This document shows positions 58,280 through 64,000 of a stretch of 64,000 nt of DNA, piece after piece. Under the pieces are notes generated by a model, which was not told the origin of the DNA, searched no databases, and saw nothing but the letters and a program-made list of their open reading frames with translations. The DNA comes from Capitella teleta (taxonomy: Eukaryota > Annelida > Polychaeta > Capitellidae): NCBI GenBank assembly GCA_000328365.1, contig KB300985.1:91734-155733 (forward strand). The letters are read 5' to 3'. Numbering within the stretch: position 1 is the first letter of the stretch; the number at the start of each line of letters is the position of its first letter. The translations under genes were made by a program, and so were the position numbers.

Positions 58280-60803
58280 ATTGAATGCATTGCGCAATCC
58301 TTAAAAAGAGTCCTGCCTTTCCTGACATTTTCAACAGGATCTCCTGCTTTATTGTTTTCTTACAATTTTATTCCGTTTTTCGTATTGATGTTTTGTTTGA
58401 TTTTTTTTTGTAATTTTTTTTTTTGTTATTTCTTCAAATATGAGTGCATATAAATAATCTGTATAATGTTTAAAGCCAGCAATAAATCAAAGTTATTACA
58501 CCGGAGCATGTACATGAACATACAACTTAAAAAAATCAAAAACAACATTTCTAGTGCCATATGTCATATGTCAATCATCATCAACATCATCATCATTACC
58601 ACCACCATTATTTATTACTAGAGATTCGATTTCCCATTAATCGAAAAAAAAAAAAAAAAAAAAAAATGCAAATAACCAAATACTATGTACTTCTACCAGG
58701 ATAAACACCTTTTTTTTATGAACAAGCATTTGAAAATAATTTCTAAGATGAAGAACAATGTGTATAATCTTCTCTAACTTCCTTTCCATGACTCGAAGGA
58801 TGTCTATAATTCATATGTCCTCAACGGAACTTTATCCACATCAATTCATTCAGTGTTACGAGGCTACGAGAGGTCATCTTTTTTTCAGAGTGCATGTGCG
58901 ATGCATGCAGTTCTGTGATCTCTAGATTCAGCCTCAGAAGCTGCATTGATTGTGTAACACGTTGATGCGATTCGCCATAAAGAACGCAAAAATTGTAGAA
59001 AAGGCCGACATCGGCGGCTGCGACCGGAAGTCATGATCGACCTGGCCTAAAATGCCCCGTATTTACTATTCAATATTTATATGTTAAACACCACAAGATT
59101 CGGGGTTCATTCGCTAGAAACAATTAATCGGATCAGGGAGACTCGACTTCATAGCAGCACACGAAATCGTCATTGTCAGAGAACTTGCCACCGCAACTCT
59201 TGAGTTCTGGAGACAAAATCTAGCGATTATTCCCAAGAGTGGAGTGAAAGAAACTCACCGACAAATGCCACGCAGACGGAAAGAGAAAGATAGAAAGAAA
59301 AAAAAATGACTTCATCTCGAATGCGATTCAGCCGGATATCGAGTTAAGCAGAAGGTCTTCATTTCATACCATTGTCCCCGAGGTGCAAATGATGATCAGA
59401 TTATTCAATGAATTCAAATGGTGGGGGGCCTATGAAGCAAGTGCGTTGACCGTTGGAATATGGTGTGTGCCATTTGTGGAATTAGCAATTAGCGTTTCAA
59501 GCTAGTATCCGATTTAATCTTCTTGCCTTAGCTTAATTTAATTTAATTTTAATTAATTAAATCTACCTTCACACCAGTCAGCAAATAAACAATGCTTAAT
59601 CAACACGCCTGAATCCGTCTAACATTACAAAACAGAGGTCACATAGGTCACTCTGATATAGGTCACAATGACATGCCTTTGACGTTGTCATTGGGTTGCA
59701 TTACAGCGGGTTGTACAGCAGTTCATTTATACAGCGTGTATCACATTCCACAAAAGGGCGGAGCGTGACACACAAAGTTAACTATGTCTAACTAAGTACT
59801 ATCAACAAACTGATTATGCAAGCCAAAGCTTCATTGAGTCATTACACGTAACACCACCGACACTTAGTGCCATTTTTTAACGCATGACGTAATAGAAGAA
59901 CGGAAAGGCAACATTTCGTTCAGAAACTTCGAGAAGGATCGAGATGACGTCCGCTGACATAGAGTTACAATGAATCGTGTTGTTTTCATCACTGTTACTA
60001 CGCATCATTATAGCTCATGCATGTTTCGATATTACTATCATGACTGCATCTATACATTCTCCAAAACCCCAAAAAGAACCATGAATAGCTTAATTTTAAA
60101 TTTTAACATCAATCTGGTATCTCTGAATGCATAGCTTTAAAAAAAAAAATCTATTTCAAATTACTTCCGATCTGTACTCCGTACATATTTAATTTTACAT
60201 ACTTTAATTTTGAACATCTATGGCGTGACATCTGCAGCGGTACTGATAGAAATGGTGCACCAGCGTGCATATACTTAAGTGCAAAAAAAAAAAGAGAGAG
60301 CTGATTCAGGGCTGTAACAATATCTCACAGGGCATGGTTTAGAGTCTCGTCGAGAAATTTGGCCCAAAAATCCTCTCATGTATTATTGGTGTGTGAGTCA
60401 GAGGACAGAGAATGTCTGACCTCAAAAATTGAACATTTTAACTTTGACATCTTGTCGATTTTTCCTCCAATTAAACCAGGTTAATTCCATTTGTTTTCTT
60501 TGAAATTTCACGAATATGTCGTCAAATGGTTTAACTTGGTACTGGTGAAAATTCCTGTCTATGCAATGCACACCCGGAGTGTGGTGTTGTTGGCATAACC
60601 AAAGCATTAATTTGCACCTAAGTATATCCACATAGGCCTGACCGGATCTTTGTCCTTGCATGGGGGCGTGACCCTTGCGTCTCGCCCACAGATCCTGTTA
60701 CATCGGCTCGTGTTCTGTCTGCTCGCCATACGTGGTCATACGTGGTTTGTCCGTCCTGGACACAGGGCACTTCGTGAGTGTCCCTTCCCCCGTGCATTGA
60801 GGG
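58280..60803. other. Intergenic between glycosyltransferase and globin
   Basis: The start is the glycosyltransferase 3' UTR, with an AATAAA near 58480. Apart from the weak minus-strand candidate at 59133-59315 I see no gene. A poly(A) run lies at 58645-58666. The last 200 bp are GC-richer and form the globin promoter. Confidence 0.45.
59133..59315 (-). CDS. Candidate small secreted Cys-containing peptide (weak)
   Basis: On the minus strand an ATG at 59315 is followed by a run of hydrophobic codons (MKSFFFLSIFLF), then a consensus donor (TCG|GTGAGT at 59259). An acceptor (TCTCCAG) lies at 59207 and a second short exon runs to a stop at 59133. In one frame the second exon encodes a peptide with three cysteines (SCGGKFSDNDDFVCCYE), but as read that frame does not follow from the frame of the first exon. 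It may be a small secreted peptide gene, a different exon arrangement, or chance. Confidence 0.22.
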
Positions 60804-60810
60804 TATATAA
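60804..60810 (+). promoter_or_regulatory. TATA box of the globin gene
   Basis: TATATAA sits about 30 bp before the likely transcription start (about 60835). A 5' UTR exon then ends at a donor, CAACG|GTAAGA (60875/60876), and the acceptor TTTGCAG (60934) lies six bases before the start codon. The gene therefore has a 59-bp 5' UTR intron. Confidence 0.8.
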
Positions 60811-60940
60811 GCCCCACACAGCCCTGACCAAAGTGTGTACTCACAGTTTGCGAACTTGAACTCGAATACCCAACGGTAAGAAAACGAGCGAACTCAATCA
60901 GTTGGCTGATAGTTCATTTCATTTTTGTTTGCAGATCATC

Positions 60941-61788
60941 ATGGTTCTTAGCGGTGCTCAGGCTGCGGCCATCCAGGGAAACTGGAAGAACGTTGATGCT
61001 CAGGCCCAGGAGTACGCCAACGCCCTCTTCCTCAGGTGTGTGTTCCTCTTGACTACTTCCCTTTGCTCGTCATCTTCATTGAAAGTCTTATTTCCTCAAA
61101 GTGTCCCCTCTTTTCCACCCTTCTCATATTCCTCTCCTCGATACGATCATCTCTGCAAAATTATTTTTACATTGCAATTATTTGGGCTGTGAACTTATTA
61201 TTAATGTATTTCTCCCAATTGCCATTCTCTCCCAAATACAACCCTTTTGACAATTTACCCATATTTAGTCCTATCAATAATGAGCCTGTACTTGTCTTCG
61301 TGATCGTGCCTGTGATAATTGTCAATCACCAACTTGTTCACATGTTGTTGTACGCCCCGTATGTGTGCTGCAGGTACCTGACCTCCAACCCCGGTGACCA
61401 GGCCAGGTTCCCCAAGTTCGCTGAGGTTCCCCTTGGAGACCTCCGCAGCAACGCTGACTTCAACGCCCAGACCATCGTCATCGTCAAGGCTCTGAGCGCC
61501 ATCGTCGCCAACCTCGGTGATGTCCAGAAGGCTGCTGAGCTCCTCCGCCAGCGCGTCAGGACTCACTACAAGAGGAACATCACCATGGCTCAGTTCGAGG
61601 TAGGCCACAGGAAGCGGTCTCAGCGCTGAACGATCTAACCGTGTTCATTTTGACAGAGGCTGCTCGATCTTCTGCCCATGTTCCTGCAGGAAAAAGCTCA
61701 TGCCGGTGGTGACGTCGCCGATGCCTGGAGGATCGCCATCGCTGACCTTATGCCCGCCATGAGGGACGAGTACTCTCGTTGCCAGTAA
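60941..61788 (+). CDS. Intracellular globin with distal Gln
   Basis: An oxygen-binding heme protein of 150 residues, from three coding exons: 60941-61035, 61374-61599 and 61657-61788. There is no signal peptide, so it acts in the cytoplasm. Intron 1 splits codon Arg32 after its second base and intron 2 falls between codons 107 and 108. These are the classical B12.2 and G7.0 positions. Heme-pocket residues by alignment to myoglobin are Phe44 (CD1), Phe30 (B10), Gln64 (E7), Ile68 (E11) and proximal His96 (F8, in RTHYKRNI). Gln replaces the usual distal His, as in some nerve and muscle globins of invertebrates. Codon use is strongly G/C-ending compared with the neighbours, which with the TATA box suggests high expression. 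Poly(A) signals AATAAA lie near 61812 and 61917. A nerve or muscle globin role is inference. Confidence 0.95.
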
Positions 61789-62587
61789 ATCCGTCGGTTG
61801 TCAATGATCTGAATAAACATGCACTATGCAATTTACATTTTCTTCACATTTTTCTCTCGTGGTTTGATTTCATACTTTTATGAATTCGGGAATTCACTTA
61901 TATGAGTTTGCGTTTGAATAAAGTTTGATCAGATGTGTAAACAAAATGTGTGTGAATGTCATGTTGTGGAATCAACAGAGCGTGTGATAATTGTTTTTAT
62001 AATAATTGCATTTGTTCATCATTATAAGATTATTTTAATTGAATTATTTATAACCATGAATACGTGTCATTTTGTTTATATAAGAACAAGCATTCTAACT
62101 GAAAATAGATTTACTCAAATAATACAACATTCGTACAGTTCTATACATACTATAATATATGATTTACTGGTCACGTGGTATTGCAAATAAACTAGGGCAA
62201 AAGGGGTGATGATGGTTCGGTTCCCCGGATGCAGGAGGGCTACGCATACACCCTCGATCGAGCAAGAAACTGGATTTCGTATAACAATAAAATCAATATG
62301 AACGGTATCGTATGAGAACGAGTAGAGTAAATGACTGAAAGCTGCCTAAGAAAGGATACCTTCAACCTCAAGGCACTCATATCCAGCGGAAAGTGACTTC
62401 CCTAAAACGATATAGACGGGTTTGGATGTACACGTACATGAATAAAGCGGGAATCACAACTTCGTTCATTTTAACAATTGATTTGATCGCATACATCAAC
62501 TGACCCACACTATATACACTCAAGGCGTGTCGCGCAGTCCATGTATACATTAATTGGTTTTGCATATTAATGAGTGAGGCACTGTGG
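61789..62587. other. Intergenic between globin and the last gene
   Basis: Globin 3' UTR followed by AT-rich sequence. Reading frames here are chance. Confidence 0.5.
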
Positions 62588-62596
62588 TATATAAAA
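62588..62596 (+). promoter_or_regulatory. TATA box of the last gene
   Basis: TATATAAAA lies 31-39 bp before the start codon at 62627, so the 5' UTR must be very short, or the start is preceded by only a few transcribed bases. Confidence 0.7.
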
Positions 62597-62626
62597 CCGC
62601 AGTGGTCAGCGCTCGTTGCACACACC

Positions 62627-63772
62627 ATGGCGCCGTGGCTGCTGCTCTTGGTGTTCGCTCAGGGGGCATTCGCTTCGCATCCGACTTTCTACGACTATGG
62701 CGATGCAGGACTGGAGAACACCGAATCCGACTACGTCGAGGATGTGGTTCAGCTCTTGGATGAAGAAGAACAAAGCAGGATTATAAGGGATCGAGATGAC
62801 GTCGCTTTTAAGGCGGAATCCTGCGTGGGTGAGCAAAGGGATATCTTTTGGCTAGATTTGATAATCTTCTAATCATTGATTATGCAGTCGCTTTCAGTAT
62901 AACCATGAAAGCATGACTGATGAAGAAGTAATATTCAATGTTTACTTCCAGAAATGTGCACTTTCGAAGTGACACATGATGATTTCGGCATGTACACTTG
63001 GGAAAATACAAGCGTTGCTTTCAGGCGTTTCGTGCGATGCTCGGAGCAACCTAGTTTTGAAGCAAACGTGCTGATTAGTCGAGATTGCTTGCTTGACAAC
63101 AACGGACACGCTGCGTGGTCATTCGTGATCAATTACACAAATTGCCTAAAACTGCCTTTGGTCCGAATAGAGGAAGAATTGCAGGTTGCCAGGGTGAGTC
63201 GTTTTTGGAGCCAGCAGAACGTCAAACTTCTCTCGCTATATTCACAGATTGCATACAGCTTTGAATATTGGCTGACGATGAGTTTTCGTCAAATTTTGGA
63301 TGCTCTGGTGTCTCAAAAATATAGAGTAATATTGAGCCCGTATGCCAAAGAGACAGTGTTCGTCTACTGGGTGGCATTCAGCGTCATCAACGACTTCGAC
63401 CAGCTTCAAAGGGAAATTCGCTTTGCGGATCTGATCAATTATTTGGGTTTCATCCTCCATGATAGTTTCGTCCCAGCGGTCAGGTTGCAACCTCAAGCCG
63501 CCCACTACGCTAATAGGTCAGAACCTGTGACCTTTGACCTTTAGGCAATGGCAGTTCACAGCTCGCCCGCATCTATAGACTCTTGTAGAATATCGCTATT
63601 TTCAGGATTTTCAACGAACTCCCTCTGATTGCATCTGTGTTTGGTCCACCAAAAAGCATATTGCAATCTCAGTTGAGCACTCTATACTACGCGTCAGGTT
63701 TCGTCGAAGACCTTTTTAATGGTATCCTTTACCTAGGCTACGACATGGTGGTCTCTGCCGTTCCCAGTACAA
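62627..63772 (+). CDS. Signal-peptide protein with hormone-receptor-like Cys module, 5' part
   Basis: Four coding exons are visible: 62627-62828, 62952-63193, 63248-63516 and 63606-63772. All joins keep frame and the last ends at a donor (ACA A|GTGAGT), so the gene continues past the window. The signal peptide is MAPWLLLLVFAQGAFA. An acidic stretch follows, then a module beginning CTFEVTHDDFGMYTW and containing VRCSEQ, ISRDC and a final YTNC. The spacing of C, W, C, R-x-C, W and C resembles the HRM/hormone-receptor domain before the GAIN region of adhesion GPCRs. The later part is helix-rich and unassigned. An adhesion-GPCR identity is a guess from this pattern, because no seven-helix region or GPS site lies in the window. 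Confidence 0.72.
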
Positions 63773-64000
63773 GTGAGTCTCAACATAAATCCATACATAT
63801 AAGTATCAAGTACTTCGCTCAATGCATAATGCATTCCTACTTGGGCCACCAAAGAAATGCTTGATTCAATCCCGATGTGAAGACGACGAAATAAAACACA
63901 AGATTCACGAGGAGTTTATAACAAAACGCCGGCAGAAATGTTCCATGAAAATGCACTTATTTTGGTTAGGTTTGTAAAATAATATTGATCCATAGTAATG

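Noticed and set aside
1-64000. CRISPR array, phage, bacterial operon, Polinton or other capsid-bearing element
   Set aside because: The window is spliced animal DNA throughout. No spaced direct-repeat array, no capsid, packaging ATPase or DNA polymerase signature was seen.

Overview
The window is nuclear DNA from a bilaterian animal. All recognisable genes are split by short GT-AG introns, mostly 50-300 bp, with pyrimidine-rich acceptors. The gene families are animal families: a long-tailed class I myosin, importin-11, FAM81, a sushi/EGF extracellular protein and an intracellular globin. The globin has the conserved B12.2 and G7.0 introns and a Gln at distal position E7. That pattern is reminiscent of invertebrate nerve and muscle globins and suggests a marine invertebrate, perhaps a lophotrochozoan. 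The species assignment is inference only. Two runs of 50 N (10259-10308 and 28997-29046) mark assembly gaps of unknown true size.

Layout. 0-6.2 kb: the 3' two thirds of a MYO1E/F-type myosin (+) faces a six-blade Kelch protein of KLHDC1/2 type (-), tail to tail. 6.2-16.8 kb: non-coding, with two small hAT-type DNA elements and a fragment of a third family. 16.8-18.6 kb: an F-box protein with an intronless body and a hydrophobic N-terminus (+). 18.6-26.7 kb: importin-11 (-, 22 coding exons), convergent with the F-box gene. 27-30 kb: a 1-kb hAT-type element and the first copy of a hairpin-ended element. 30.7-33.1 kb: FAM81 (-, 7 coding exons). 33-43.7 kb: gene-poor and repeat-rich, with a TA-flanked non-autonomous element, the second copy of the hairpin-ended element, and a LINE split by a tRNA-derived SINE. 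43.8-49.7 kb: a secreted sushi/EGF/ephrin-receptor-like multidomain protein (-, 17 coding exons). 49.7-56.9 kb: intergenic, with an 18-bp CRE-containing inverted repeat, a LINE tail, a Ty3/Gypsy fossil and a 200-bp AT repeat. 56.9-58.3 kb: a type II membrane glycosyltransferase (+). 60.8-61.8 kb: globin with a TATA box (+). 62.6 kb to the window end: the 5' part of a secreted or membrane protein with a hormone-receptor-like Cys module (+), running off the edge.

The genes are unrelated housekeeping and tissue genes and do not form a pathway or cluster. I see no defence island, CRISPR array or biosynthetic system. The most distinctive content is the mobile-element record. Three hAT-type elements have intact 8-bp target duplications, each with its own set of sub-terminal repeats. 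A TA-flanked family is present as a 1.1-kb copy, a 209-bp deletion derivative and a fragment. A two-copy family has a hairpin just inside each end and a 9-bp duplication. A SINE sits inside a LINE with a perfect 16-bp duplication. In the genes, the points worth a second look are a 29-residue insert in importin-11, a 57-nt in-frame optional intron in the sushi gene, first coding exons of one and four codons, two unassigned domains in the sushi protein, and possible membrane anchoring of the F-box protein.
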